Origin: Haplomitrium mnioides
Taxonomy: Eukaryota; Marchantiophyta; Haplomitriopsida; Calobryales
Assembly: GCA_049999725.1 (NCBI GenBank)
Contig: JBNGIS010010358.1
Location: 1-35,985, forward strand
Length of the DNA stretch: 35,985 bases
Direction of reading: 5' to 3'
Below the pieces are notes generated by a model. The model was not told the origin of the DNA. It saw only the letters and a program-made list of their open reading frames with translations, and searched no databases. The translations under genes and the position numbers were made by a program. Positions 9,026-19,665 of this stretch are shown here, one piece after another (positions within the stretch are counted from its first letter, which is position 1; each line of letters opens with the position of its first letter).

Positions 9026-9940
9026 ATGACTCAGTCCTCTGATTTCACCCAGTCATGCTCATGGTTCTTTGTCACACCAATGTCTACCATGTTGGTAGAA
9101 GGAATTCGTCCCCAGCTTCCTCCTTCAGTGATTATGAGAAAAATGAGAGTCTGCACAGTGACTAAAGATCAGAGTGCCGAATATAAATTACTTGGCTTGG
9201 TTATTGGAGAGGGAGACTAGGACCCTGGTATGTGGGTATGGAAAGATAATTCACCCCTCAATAGCTACTCGACCAAGAAAGGCCGTCGGTTCATCTTGGA
9301 TCGACCATCAACTATCATTCCGGTTCTGGAACGCTGGAAAGCATAGGGCTCGATCGACTCCAAATACTCTTCCAGATGGACTGATATATGGGTGGCGAGC
9401 AGATCAGCTAAAGAGGCCACTTTAATGTGGCTTATTGTCCAAAGAGGTGTGCAAGTAGGGAGTTTCAAAAAAAAGACAGAAAAGCCTGGCTATGAGATTG
9501 ATGCAAGATGTGTCTGCTACAAGGAGGATTCTATGGAAGACATCATTCACTGTTTCTGGCTTTGCTCTAGGATCAACACTATTTGGAAATGGGCAGGGAA
9601 TATCATTAACAGATTAGTGTTTGCTGTTTGGGGGAACTCCAAAAGGTGGAAACCAACATGGCAGCAATGCATCCTAGGTGACAGAACTCCAAAGGCCCTG
9701 GCCATAGCTAAAGAAATCTGGTCCCTTCTAAGAGGAACTGTACTGTACTTTATATGGCTCTCTAGGAATGCTGCAGTGTTCGAGAAGTCGTACATGGATA
9801 TGTACAGTTTAAAGAAGAAAATCTGGAAGAGGTTGGTCGAGTATGGAAGGAAAGCTTGGCACGATGCATGTAGAAACTGGAGGAAGGCTCAAAGTGAAGC
9901 AAAGAGAGAAAAAATTCTGGAAACCTTTGACAAAACCTAG
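9026..9940 (+). pseudogene. LINE ORF2 C-terminus with zf-RVT region
   Basis: A single frame (with stops at 9218-9220 and near 9342) encodes the tail of a plant L1 reverse transcriptase protein. Visible segments are MWVWKDNSPLNSYSTKKG, then WTDIWVASRSAKEATLMWLI, then the zinc-binding region CVCYKEDSMEDIIHCFWLC, followed by IWKW and SLLRGTVLYFIWLSRNAAVF. This is the common zf-RVT arrangement just downstream of the RT domain. The endonuclease and RT domains are missing by 5' truncation. The stretch upstream of 9220 is less certain as protein. Confidence 0.82.
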
Positions 9941-10133
9941 AGTGCTAGGCATTTTCTCTGTATCCGTGATGAAGACAATGTTTACTGGAATCTGGATGTT
10001 AGTAGTAATCTGGATTGAGGGTATTGGCCTGCTGTGATTTACTAGGCTTGATCTCGAAAGGGATTGATGGGTTGCTGTTTTTGCCGCTCGGCCTGATTGC
10101 TGGCCGCGGTTGTTCCTTTGATGCTTGAAAGTT

Positions 10134-10167
10134 AATAAAGCTGTTAACTTTCGGTCAAAAAAAAAAA
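10134..10167 (+). terminator. LINE poly-A signal and poly-A tail
   Basis: AATAAA at 10134-10139 is followed 17 bases later by a run of A (10157-10168) that runs into the right target duplication. Confidence 0.75.
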
Positions 10168-10187
10168 AGAATGGGTTGACAATGATT
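10168..10187. repeat. LINE target site duplication, right copy
   Basis: AGAATGGGTTGACAATGATT begins directly at the end of the poly-A run and matches 8966-8985 except for one base. Confidence 0.88.
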
Positions 10188-10989
10188 GCCGCAGTTACAA
10201 AAACCTCACAAAAATTCACCAAATAAGCTTCTCTTTTTTTCACAACAATCTGCACTTCCCGTCTTTTGGGCACAACTCTGAAGTGGATTAGAGTGTTTTC
10301 TGTCCCTCAAAGATCTCCTCCTACTAAGAATGCATCCAAATTACCTCTTCTAACATGCAAAACTCTTCAAATGAATTATCTACAATCTTCCCTTGCAATT
10401 CTAGCAGCCTGCCACTATGTCCACTCTTGATGCTCAAGAATTTCTTCAATTGTGCCAACAAGAGAGACCCCCTTGCAGTCTCTTAAATCACTCACCAAAA
10501 GCATTCATCACGCATTATTGTCCTCATGAGACCCAATCTCCAAAAATCTGGATAAAATTCCTCTACTTTGTAATTGCTAGCAACCTCTGCTCACTGCTTC
10601 TCCTGAAAAATGCAAGACAATTGCGATTGCTCTCCCTTGAGCAATTGGAAGCATTTGATTAACCCAACCAAAACTGGCAAGAAAGAATGGATTGCCAACA
10701 GAATGTTGAATGCCCTCTTTCTCGGCTTCTGCTCATGAAAATCTACTTGACAAAATCTAACCAGTCAGCATAAATCACAAAACCTTGCTCAGCGATATCC
10801 TTTCTCAAAATTTGAGCAGCAAGGCTCTGCATTTCAGAATCCCTAAGATTCCTCTTGATAGAACTCTGAAGATTGGATGTTGCACATAGAAGAACCAGGC
10901 TACCCTCCTTCAGCAAAAATTGAACTCCAGTTGCTCAAAGATTTCTTGCTCCATGAAATTTTGCAACTTCCTCTACTAGACAGGAAATG

Positions 10990-11315
10990 TTATCATTGCT
11001 CAAAGAAACCCATGCCTTCAGCAGCTCAAAGCAGAAACCAAATGCTTGATAACAAATGCTCGAAGCAACAGCTGAATATGGAAAGAATGCTCAAATGAAG
11101 GTGGCTCAAATCGATGGGACAAAACAATGCTCGGTGGCGAAGAGCTGCGATGATCTCTGCTTGACAGGATGTTGTCGCTGCTCGAAGAAATTTATGCCTT
11201 CAGCAGCTCGAAGCAGAAACTGAATTCTAGCAGAGATCAGCCAAAAATGTGAACCGCTTGATGCTCTGCCAATGGAGAAATGTTGAATAAATGCTTGAAT
11301 CGATGGGACAAATGA
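10990..11315. repeat. Diverged ~185-bp tandem duplication in the leader
   Basis: ATGCCTTCAGCAGCTC recurs (11012 and 11194), as does TCGATGGGACAAA (11111 and 11300). Order is kept and offsets are 182-189 bp. The two units are clearly diverged. Confidence 0.65.
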
Positions 11316-12220
11316 TGCTCGACAAAAGACCTGCAGCCCAAGAAACCTGCTCGACGAAATCTCCTTGGACAACTTCTGAAGGATTTGATGCTACACTGCA
11401 TCAAATCAAGGCCAAACAAAATTGCTTATGCCCAAACGAACCGCTGCTCAAACAAAATCACTTCATGATTCTGCTCCACGTTTTTGCACTTCAACGAACT
11501 GCTACTCGATGAATAGTCTGTCCGACAGAACTGGAGCAGTAAGGAGAAGAAAAATCAAGAATCTCTAGGCCAAATGGAGACTCCTCGACGCTGCACAATC
11601 AATGAACCCTTGCTTGATGAAGTTTCTTCGAGCAGCACAATGTAAATCGAATTTCTCCCTCAACTCGACTCTGTTCGACGCAGATTTGCAAACGCCCTTC
11701 CACAAAAAATGAGCTCGTCAAAGCAAACTCACTACTTGAACTCTTATGCAGGTTTTTATGGAGATTTTTCTGTGTTTTTCGCGAAGTGAAATGGCTGGCA
11801 AATCCTTAGAAACAGAATCCAAGCATTCCTCGGATTGCCTTTCCTTGATGAACTCGAGATTGCCTTTCCACGATTGAAGCAGCTTTCTTTCTTATAGATC
11901 TTGTGGCACTATTTTCTTTCTTCAACGGAAACTACTCGACAAGAACTATGCAGCAAAGGCTGCATGCAAATCTGCAAATGTCCACCTCTGCAAACTTCGA
12001 CCAATTTTGTTTTCTTCAAATTCCAAACCAATGCCCTTCTCCGATTTTCTGCAACCTACTTTCAACAAAAATTTGCATAGAAATCACCCAAACAACACAA
12101 AAATCTCCTAACTAGCAGATTTTTGCACCACCATCAAACAGCTCTTCACGAATCTTCAGCAACAACCAACATAATCTCTTCAACAAATCTTTCAGCACTC
12201 TCATATAACACGGATGCTAT

Positions 12221-12320
12221 CGAATTTCTTGATCAGATTTCTCAATTGAAGTCCAAGATACCAAGGATGACGAATTTCTTGATCATATTTCTCAATTGAA
12301 GTCCAAGATACCAATGATAA
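12221..12320. repeat. 50-bp tandem duplication just inside the 5' LTR (element 1)
   Basis: 12221-12270 and 12271-12320 both begin CGAATTTCTTGATCA and contain TTGAAGTCCAAGATACCAA, with only a few differences. The unit covers the place where the primer-binding site is expected, so that site would be doubled. Element 2 has a single unit. Confidence 0.85.
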
Positions 12321-12337
12321 CAAAAATCTCGCAAATA

Positions 12338-12599
12338 TGTCAATGTACTTTTCTTCGAGTGATACTTTCTTGAAGAAATTACCAATTTGTGTTGATCTTA
12401 TGATATCAAAACTAGCGCACCTTTGCTTCCAAGGAATCCACGCTTCTCCAAGAACTGCAATACCATCTTCTTGGTTTATAAATGAAAGACATTGAAAGAT
12501 AAACTTTCGATGAGAGTACTTGGCCTTATATACTAATACACACAAAGACGAAAAACTCAAAATGTCTAAAAATAGAAAACTACATGGAATGTTGTAACA
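12338..12599 (-). repeat. 5' LTR of element 1
   Basis: In element orientation it starts TGTTACAACATTCCATGTAG and probably ends CATTGACA (12338-12345), making a TG...CA pair. Up to 12346 it matches the F cores. Unlike the 3' end it contains no A repeat. The exact 3' boundary is inferred from the TTGACA end. No clear tRNA-complementary primer site follows it. Confidence 0.75.
12525..12532 (-). promoter_or_regulatory. TATA box candidate in the 5' LTR (element 1)
   Basis: In element orientation the motif is TATATAAG, 68 bp after the LTR start. The same motif sits at the equivalent place in element 2 (26527-26534 and 33477-33484). Conservation across LTRs supports a Pol II core promoter. Confidence 0.65.
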
Positions 12600-12603
12600 A
12601 CTT
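12600..12603. repeat. Target site duplication ACTT, right copy (element 1)
   Basis: It pairs with 188-191. The host sequence continues from here as CCACACAAAAGTCTATG, matching the H2 minisatellite unit start at 23558. Confidence 0.85.
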
Positions 12604-13301
12604 CCACACAAAAGTCTATGCACGAATAGGTTTCCAAGCTCAACATCTAAATACTCTAGCATAATTAAAAGTCTATGCACACATAGGAATCCGAGCTCAA
12701 CATCTGAACACTCGACAAAAAAGACCATATTGAGCCTAGGTTTTACGTTCCGCAGTAGAGTCTTTGCGCGCATGAGGTTTTCACTTGCTTATCAAAGTCT
12801 ATGCACGCATAGGGTTCAAACTTCTACATCCGAGTATAGATGTGCTAAAGGTTTTTTTTTTTTTTTTTTTTGCAACAAACTCTAAACATGCTAAAGATTT
12901 TGTTTTATGATTTGGAATCTAAAAGTAAAAAAGTTAAACAGCTCTATATCTGAGTCAAAGTGCCCTAAAGGTTTTAAGTTTTACATCAAAGTCTTTACAA
13001 GCCAAAGATTAAGTATTCAATTTGGATAGATGCTTTGGCAACACCAAAATATTAAAACTCTTCTAACAAACAATAAAGAAGGAAAGAACATAGTTACATT
13101 TTGGATAAGAAAAAATTTTACAAACCAAATGAAAATACTAACTATATGTTCAAGTTTCATTCATAAAGAAGGATTTACACTAAAAAGTTCAAGGTGGCAT
13201 ATAAATTCAATAAACTAATTCATAACATTCTTGGGTACTTCATAAAATAATAATCTTAAGTTACAATGTAAATTGAAAGTATGCAATATACAGTTAGGTT
13301 C
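12604..13301 (-). other. 3' flank of H1 with two 52-bp-type repeat units
   Basis: No gene is seen. Two diverged units of the repeat that is tandem in H2 (AAAGTCTATGCAC...AGG...AGCTCAACAT) lie at 12604-12720. TATGC-centred near-palindromes occur at about 12619, 12671 and 12795. A 20-base T run is at 12852-12871. The stretch matches 23817-24419 of H2 in the same orientation. Confidence 0.65.
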
Positions 13302-15130
13302 TTAAATGACTTTAGTCACTCGTGTCAACTTCTTTGGATTCAACTTCAGAAGATTTATCAAGATTAACACTGCATATTTTGGTGTTAATAACATTGATTG
13401 AATTTCCTTCTCAAACACATAAGGATTGATTTTTTGTCTTTCGTACTCAAATAGATTTGATTTAATGGTAGCTAGAGTGATTTTACTCAATTGGTTTTCT
13501 TGTACGAGAAGAAAATCAAAAGACAAAATCGTGATTTTTGTTACATCAAGTGCATCAGTATGTAACTTGGATTTGCATTTCCCTTTAGTTGCTGTTATTT
13601 TTTGTAGAAAGTATTGTGCATCTTCAGCCTCACAAGCAAAACATTGAACACGTATTTGTTTTGAGTTTGAAGGTTCTTCCTCATCAAATGACAAAACTTT
13701 GAAGACTTTAGCAATCCAAAACAGTATGCTATTTGGATCGAGAGATGCAACAACACAAATAAACATTATGGCTTTCACATCATGTAGGTTGCCGAATTTG
13801 TGCCTGTATGTGGTGTTGTGTGAAACAATTCCTTCTTGCATCCCAAGTGTTCCATCATAGATTGCTCGACGTGTAGAAAGTATATGTTCTACTAGAACAT
13901 CTTTCTTTGTCTGTTCAACATCAAGTTGAGAACCTAAACAAACATTTTGAGAATCAATACAAGTACTTGTCGATTGTGAAGGTAGAAAGGTGAATTTTGC
14001 TTCGAGCCCTCATCTTTTTTCTTTAAGGATGTAAGCCACAATCTCTTGTTGGGCAAGAAAAAAGTCATTCCACCATTGAATATCAGAATCTATAAAAAAC
14101 TTGTAGCAGTTCTCACTTATGTTGTCTCTTATTGTCCACTTTCTCTGCATCAACTTCTTTTTCTTCCTTTTGAGATCGTTTGATTTCAAAATATACCTTG
14201 AGAGAAATCAACATTGAACTTATAATTTCTCTATCTACTTCAGTTAGGCACTTGAGTTGACAAATACCATCCAAAGGTAACTAAAATTCATCTGTTGAAA
14301 ACTGTTTACTCCAAATCTTTGTTTTCGAATCACTCAACTTGAACTTGAATTGCCGATTAAAGGTAATATCATGTATCCTTTGAACTAAATGAGGATGTTG
14401 ATGCATAAACATTTTAAAATCCCAAGCTTTCATCAAAAGAGTTACATGAGGTTTAGGATTATAAGATAATTGTATCGTCTTGCTAAGGCTCATTATCGTG
14501 AAAGCTTTAACATGTTTCAAACGTTTCAAGAATTTGCTAAACATTTGATCGATTTGATCATGAGTATGGCCAACCATGAGAAATCCCACCTTGATTTTTC
14601 AAAAAACGTTCTTGGCAATAAAAAGACTAAGATATCCAAATAAGATGGAATTCTTATTCTATCGTGTCGTATTGTCTAGTTGAAGATACAAAGTTGGAGG
14701 CAGCAGTCCTTCAAAGTCACATATTATTCCATTAATAAGCGTAACTATCAAATTGGAGTCGTTTCTCAAGTTTCAATAGGTTAAGAAGACCCTTGAAGAA
14801 AAAACATGATTGAATATTAAGGCACCAATATGTACAACATGTACACCCACCAAACAATCTTTATCAAGGTTTTTTTTTTGTGATGAATGCGAGTGTAGAA
14901 TAGTTGTTTTCTTTTGATCCATTCTATTAATCACAATTTCCAAGTACTTTTGACCATCGGCATAACATTTTCTTCGATCATTTGCAAGTTTTGTTCTTTC
15001 TTTTATTTGTTAGTCACGATGAAGAAACAATTGGTGATTATATTTGACCGCATCATCACAAAGCACCATAGAGATAAAAGTAGTTCAATAAAATATGTCT
15101 TGATGTTTCAAGCTTCAAAAAACAACATCA
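13302..15130 (-). pseudogene. DUF7869-like gene, C-terminal half (copy H1)
   Basis: Conserved blocks read right to left in several frames with stops. They are MDQKKTTI (~14915), YLQLDNTTR (~14680), then GFLMVGHTHDQIDQMFSKFL (14530-14589). The next is LLMKAWDFKMFMHQHPHLVQ and last is a C-terminal region MFICVVASLDPNSILFWIAK (~13740). From memory, the VGHTH-DID signature with an upstream QLDN block marks the DUF7869-type family, common in non-flowering plants. Its function is not established; spaced acidic blocks could suggest an RNase-H-like fold, but that is inference. Homology to H2 stops near 15150, so the N-terminal half is absent. Frame breaks show it is dead. Confidence 0.72.
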
Positions 15131-16259
15131 AGTGTTAAAAATATTCAAATCATCTTCAATAATGTTTGCTAGCCTTAACATCCAAATATTACCCATATAA
15201 ATATAACATCCAGATATAACATAGGAACTGGCACACAAATAGGAACACTGGAGAGCAACCACATATGCACTTACTACTCAACCTCATAATGGAATCGTCA
15301 CCATCAGAACCACTCAAATAACTTCAAAGCAAAGTGTCAATAGCACAAGCCTTCCATAAAAACTATACATGAGGCCGATTTGCATATCCTTCATAGCAAA
15401 CTTAGCACTGGAGCTTCTCTAACACCCATGATTCTATTTCTATTTTTAGATTTCTAGTATCTCTCCTTCTTTCCCTTGACTAGCTTCACAACACACAAAA
15501 ATACACACAGATCATATCATGCACCTTGACATGATCGGATTTTCCTTACAATCTCCACAAAACTTCTTTTTATTCCTCTCATCACACGTTATGAAACTGA
15601 TTCTCCAACAAAGTCTCCACATTTTGAATCTATATCTTCTTCTCCCCTCTTTCGGAAGAACCAGAGCAACATTCTTCAATAATTAGCCGAGAGAGCCGAA
15701 CAAGCAAGAGAGAGAGCCAACATGAGAGCTAGAGTGATCAAACATCCTTGCAAGCATGCGTGAGAGAGTGAACTCGAGCGGCTCCGCTAACATACCCTAG
15801 CTATACCCAATTTCAAGAAAAGAAAATATTTTCCCATTGGACCATCTATTTGAACGCTCTTGGATTTTCTTCATTAATTTCTCACCATCTTCCTTGTCTG
15901 GTATCCCTATTTCCATCTTGTTGTTGCTGACAAGTACCTTGACCTAGCCTCGATCGTTGATGAACCTGGTTTATGGGTCTTTCTTTGCGCTCCATATGCG
16001 GTTACTTGACTTCTTAATTACAAACATATAAAATAGACTACTAAACAACCCACAAAAAGAAAGGACATAAAAACCATCTGACAACTTCTTTCTAGAATTT
16101 TCTCACCATATTTGGATCATCTATTTCTCTTGAATTTCTTGATGGTCTGCTTTCTTGATTGGAGTTGGCTCGCACGTACCCATACTTACCATCTACAAAT
16201 TACTTTGAGTGTAGCCTAGAGAAAAATTTCTAATATAGCAAAATATAACTATTACAGAA
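15131..16259. other. Non-coding stretch between H1 and element 3
   Basis: No gene is recognised on either strand. It is probably the 3' untranslated part of element 3 and unrelated flank. A weak internal resemblance exists between 15833-15890 and 16105-16150 (both with a GGACCATCTATTT- or GGATCATCTATTT-like word). No LTR pair with 22700-23400 was visible. Confidence 0.5.
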
Positions 16260-16457
16260 TCAATCATATTTTTCTGTTTGTTGAAGAGTTGATGACATAT
16301 CGATGTAGATCTTGATCCTTTGCAATTCGCTAATGTAGAGCCAATTTTCTTGAAGATACGTCAATGTAGATCCAATTAACTTTTTTCCGTGTCTTTCATG
16401 CTTCTTCTTTTGCACAGTTCTTCTCAACCTTCTGTCGTAGCAAATCCTCCAGTTCAA
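16260..16457 (-). other. Short open stretch 3' of element 3 integrase
   Basis: A 65-residue charged open stretch (RRLRRTVQKKKHERHGKK) follows the integrase end. No family is recognised. It may be the tail of the polyprotein or chance. Confidence 0.3.
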
Positions 16458-16645
16458 GCTTGAGTTCCATGCGTTCCTCCACTTCCGTGAAAAAGTTTTA
16501 ACTTGACAAATAGAAACAAAAATCTAATGAAGAAGAATAAGAGGTGCAAAATAGGTCAAATAGATCTTCAAACAAAAAGTAGCCAAAAACAACAAAGTGA
16601 ACGAAAAAAAAAACCCAAGATAAATAATAAAACAAGAATAAAAAA

Positions 16646-17690
16646 TCACACATAGTAAAGTTTAACTCGATTGGCATTCACTAGTGCTGCAAAGGTGGTT
16701 CTATCAAACATTTTGAGGCTCAAATAACCACGAGGATGGACCACAATCACTTTATAAAGACCTAACCAGTGAGTGGTGAATTTGGGAGCAAAACAAATAA
16801 ACCTCATATCAAAAACAAGGACTAAGTCGTGCACTTGAAAGGATCTATCTTTGATGTGTATATCGTGATGGTCATTTATGTGTAGCTGGTGGGCAAACTG
16901 CAAAGCATTGGCATGAACTCGAGTCTCAATGAGTTGTTCTAGAGTTGCTAGTCAGTGTTTCAAAGATTCAATCGGACTGAGGGGTGAGCAATGGCAATAC
17001 ATAGAGAAAGAATGTTGAATTTCTATCAGAAGCAAGGCTTCTTGACCATAGACCAAATGAAATGGAGTGCATCCTATGGTAGATTTGGTCATGGATTGAT
17101 AGGCCCATAAAGCCTATCCTTACTAAAACGGTATCAACATGTCACTCAAATTGGGATGAACACTTAAATGTTTGTAGACTCAACTTAGCCATTTGCTTGA
17201 GGATGGTAGGGAGTTTATGTACGATGGCAGAATATTGGTCTGTGAAAGCTGAAATTACCTCATTGAGAAAGTGCGTACCGCTATCACTCACAATCTCCAA
17301 TGGGCATCTGAAGTAGGTGAAAATGTAGGAGTGAAGGAAAGAAGCAATGAAAACAACATTGTCTACATATTCAGCCCACTTAGTGATGTAATCTGTAGCA
17401 GCAAGAATACATTGATTTCGGCGACTATAAGAAGGAGAAGTTATCAGTCCAAAAAAGTCAAGACCCCATTTTTCAAAAGCCGATATAGGAAGGATCGAGA
17501 CAATGGGCATTTCATATGCCTTTGTAGAGCAACCAATTCTCTGACATGCATCACATGTTTTGGTGAACTTATGTGCATCGACGAAGAGGGTTGGCCACCA
17601 ATAGCCAGAACATAAAACTTTCAAAGTTGTAGTCCTTCCAACGAAATGTTCACCACAAGCAGATGTGTGCCAACTGTGCAAAACTTGAGA
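16646..17690 (-). pseudogene. Integrase (element 3)
   Basis: 17142-17681 holds the zinc domain (HTSACGEHFVGRTTT, then TCDACQRIG) and the rve core with EKWGLDFFGLITSPSYSRRN (first Asp) and LEIVSDSGTHFLNEV (second Asp, kept). The Glu region is degraded. 16646-16903 carries the C-terminal domain (HIKDRSFQVHDLVLVFDMRF and HWLGLYKVIVVHP). It ends at 16646 with no PHD finger, unlike element 1. The two parts are separated by frame breaks. Confidence 0.82.
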
Positions 17691-17699
17691 GGTCTAAGA

Positions 17700-18560
17700 G
17701 GGATCAAGCATCTATGCAATGTTCCATCTTCATCAATTCGGTATTACAGACCTAAAATAATGGTATATAGAGAAGTGAATCATACAAATAAGCAAATTTG
17801 ATCGGTGGTCAGATTAGGTGGCAAAATTTTGGATGTGAGGAACGTGATAAGTTGGTTGTACCAAGGATAGCAAGCGATTTGTACCAAGGGCTGCCCAAAC
17901 ATAGGGTTGATAGAAAATAGGGGAAGCCATGGATCTGTGATGACTGTCATAAAGTGATACAGACACTCTAGATAAAAGGTTACAATTTCTATGTTTCAAA
18001 CCAGACCAAACTTAGACTATAAACGTAAATTCTTGGAGTAGCAAAACCCAGTAGGCTAGGCAACTTGTAAGATTAGGTGTGTTAACAATATACTTTAGAG
18101 AGTCATGATCAACAATAAATACAAACTTATGACCAAGAAGGTAGTGTCAAATTTTTTGGACATAATGAATCATGCCTAACGCTTCTCTCTCCGTTACAAA
18201 GTAATTTCTTTTGGCTAGGTTGAGCTATTTACTTGCATAATAGTTTGGGCACTCTTTTTCCTCCCACATCTGAGCAAGCACAACTTCTATTGCTGTGGAG
18301 GAGGTATCAACCATGACAAGAAAAGGAAGCATCCAATTAATGGAGGACAAGAAAAGGAAGAGAGGCAAGAATGTCCTTTAGAGTTTGAAAAGCTTATTGA
18401 CATTCTAACGACCAGATGAAAGGGACTTCATGTTTGGTTAAAGAGTAGAGAGGGGCCGCGACAAGAGCACAAGTCTTACAATATTGTCTATATAATACAA
18501 TGACTTACCTAAGAAGTGTTGAAGTTGTTTCATTGTCTATAAGGCAGAAAAGGCAAGAAT
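17700..18560 (-). pseudogene. RNase H region remnant (element 3)
   Basis: Fragments in shifting frames between RT and integrase resemble the RNase H and connector part of a gypsy polyprotein, for example LYSLTKHEVPFIWS near 18420. Too many stops prevent assignment of catalytic residues. Confidence 0.5.
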
Positions 18561-18572
18561 AGTACTCACTTT

Positions 18573-19183
18573 TTAAAGATTATGGTGTAATTCGATTTCC
18601 AAAACAATATGACCAAGGAGAACTCTACCATTGGCAAAGAACTTGCATTTTTTGGGATTAAGAGAGATCTCAAATTGGTGACAACAGAGGAGCGCAACTT
18701 TTAAGTGTTTCAAATGATCCGCTTTGGTGCCAAAATTTGTAAAGTTATCCAGATAAAATTTGTGACACTTATCGATGCCATGCAAAAGGGATTCAAAGGC
18801 CATGATCATGATGCATTGAAAGGCACTTAGGGAATTAAATAAGCCAAATACTAACTTGTTATACAAGTAACATCCCCAAAGAGTGGCAATAGTATTGAGT
18901 GGATGGGAATCAAGGTGGATGGTAATCTGATATATCCTGAGAATCTATCAAGGAGGTTGTAGCACTAATGTCCAGCGACATTATCAAGGATAGTGTTGAT
19001 AAAGAGTGTTGGAAAATATTCCATAACAATTGCAACGTTAAGTCCCTTAAAATCTCCACAGACCCAAATCGAGCCATTTGGTTTTGGAACAATAACAATG
19101 GGAGAAACCCAATCGGTTAGGCCAACATGCAATATGATACCAGTGTTTAGAATCTTCATAAGATTGGTGTGGACTAATTCCAT
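18573..19183 (-). pseudogene. Reverse transcriptase (element 3)
   Basis: Blocks include WVSPIVIVPKPNGSIWVCGD (near 19060-19125), LVFGLFNSLSAFQ (18825), FYLDNFTNFGTKADHLKHL with the active box YLDN at 18744-18755 in place of YIDD/YLDD, and SLNPKKCKFF with LLGHIV. The region between the first and second blocks is frame-broken. The Asp to Asn change in the catalytic box is the same kind as in element 1. Confidence 0.8.
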
Positions 19184-19215
19184 GTACTTTAGGTTGAGCC
19201 TATATATGCACCATC

Positions 19216-19644
19216 TTATAGGTTGGCATCATACTTAAGCTTAATGTGATATTGGTATATGGAAGAGGAAACATCAGTCATCTCATCATATTCCCATGCA
19301 AATACATCAATGTAGCTTGTGATTAGCTCCACAAAATAGGATTGAGAGGGAGGGTCTAGCTTGTCATAGATCTTTAAGCTTTTATATTGTTCGGAGACAA
19401 CATGTATGTCCACAAACTTGACCTCCACAAAATTACATGAAGTAAAAAAGGAACCAAAAAAGTCAGACTCATATGAAGAATTAGAGTCTTGGATCAAAAA
19501 TTGAGAATTCAAGTCGACAAACAAGACATCGTGAAAATTTTCATGAAGCTTCTGGGTCGTTGAAAGAGGAGAACCGGAGTACAAAGATAGTACTACCCTC
19601 TTATCAAGCAGTCGGATTATCAACGTTCGAGCTGCAAAATCCAT
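19216..19644 (-). pseudogene. Pre-RT segment (element 3)
   Basis: A 142-residue open stretch ends in SYIDVFAWEYDEMTDVSSSI and YQYHIKLKYDANL, which resembles the DVFAWSY-type segment that precedes RT in plant gypsy elements. Upstream residues are not recognised. Confidence 0.6.
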
Positions 19645-19665
19645 TTAGGCATGACTTTACTTAAG

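Larger units (their letters stand above)
8986..10167 (+). mobile_element. 5'-truncated LINE insertion in element 1 leader
   Basis: A 1.18-kb plus-strand insertion ends in AATAAA (10134-10139) and a short poly-A run. It is flanked by a 20-bp, 19/20 identical duplication, the hallmark of target-primed reverse transcription. Its only coding content is the C-terminal end of a plant L1-type RT protein (zf-RVT region). It must have arrived after element 1, because it interrupts the leader and element 2 lacks it. Confidence 0.88.
7758..12337 (-). other. Very long untranslated leader of element 1 (hosts the LINE)
   Basis: About 3.4 kb without the LINE separates the 5' LTR from gag. I see no convincing minus-strand gene. 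The part next to gag (7758-8970) matches element 2, including an ATTTTATTTTATTTTATTTT run at 8242-8261. The part at 10190-12200 is rich in GCTCGAAGAAA- and AGCAGCTCGAAGCAG-like words, with tandem duplication. Short plus-strand open frames here show no family resemblance and are taken as chance. Confidence 0.65.
192..12599 (-). mobile_element. Element 1: Ty3/gypsy retrotransposon with C5 DNA methyltransferase and PHD finger
   Basis: This 12.4-kb LTR retrotransposon reads right to left. In order it has a 5' LTR (12338-12599), a long leader, gag with a CCHC knuckle, retropepsin (DTGA), a C5-cytosine methyltransferase domain, RT, RNase H, integrase (HHCC plus rve core), an integrase C-terminal domain with PHD finger, a purine tract and 3' terminal repeats. 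RT followed by RNase H then integrase places it in Ty3/gypsy. A 4-bp duplication (ACTT) flanks it and an empty site exists in H2. The leader holds a 1.18-kb LINE insertion, so the element itself is about 11.2 kb. Stops and frameshifts throughout mean it is inactive. Element 2 (26460-33797, plus) is a deleted relative. Confidence 0.9.

Noticed and set aside
9809-10273. Minus-strand 154-residue open frame across the LINE end
   Set aside because: It spans the poly-A run and the target duplication, which cannot be one ancestral gene, and opposes the LINE coding strand.
12852-12871. Poly-T run as the reverse-strand tail of a retrotransposed gene
   Set aside because: H2 shows the same locus with a short T run (CTATTTTTC), so it is an expanded homopolymer rather than an insertion end.
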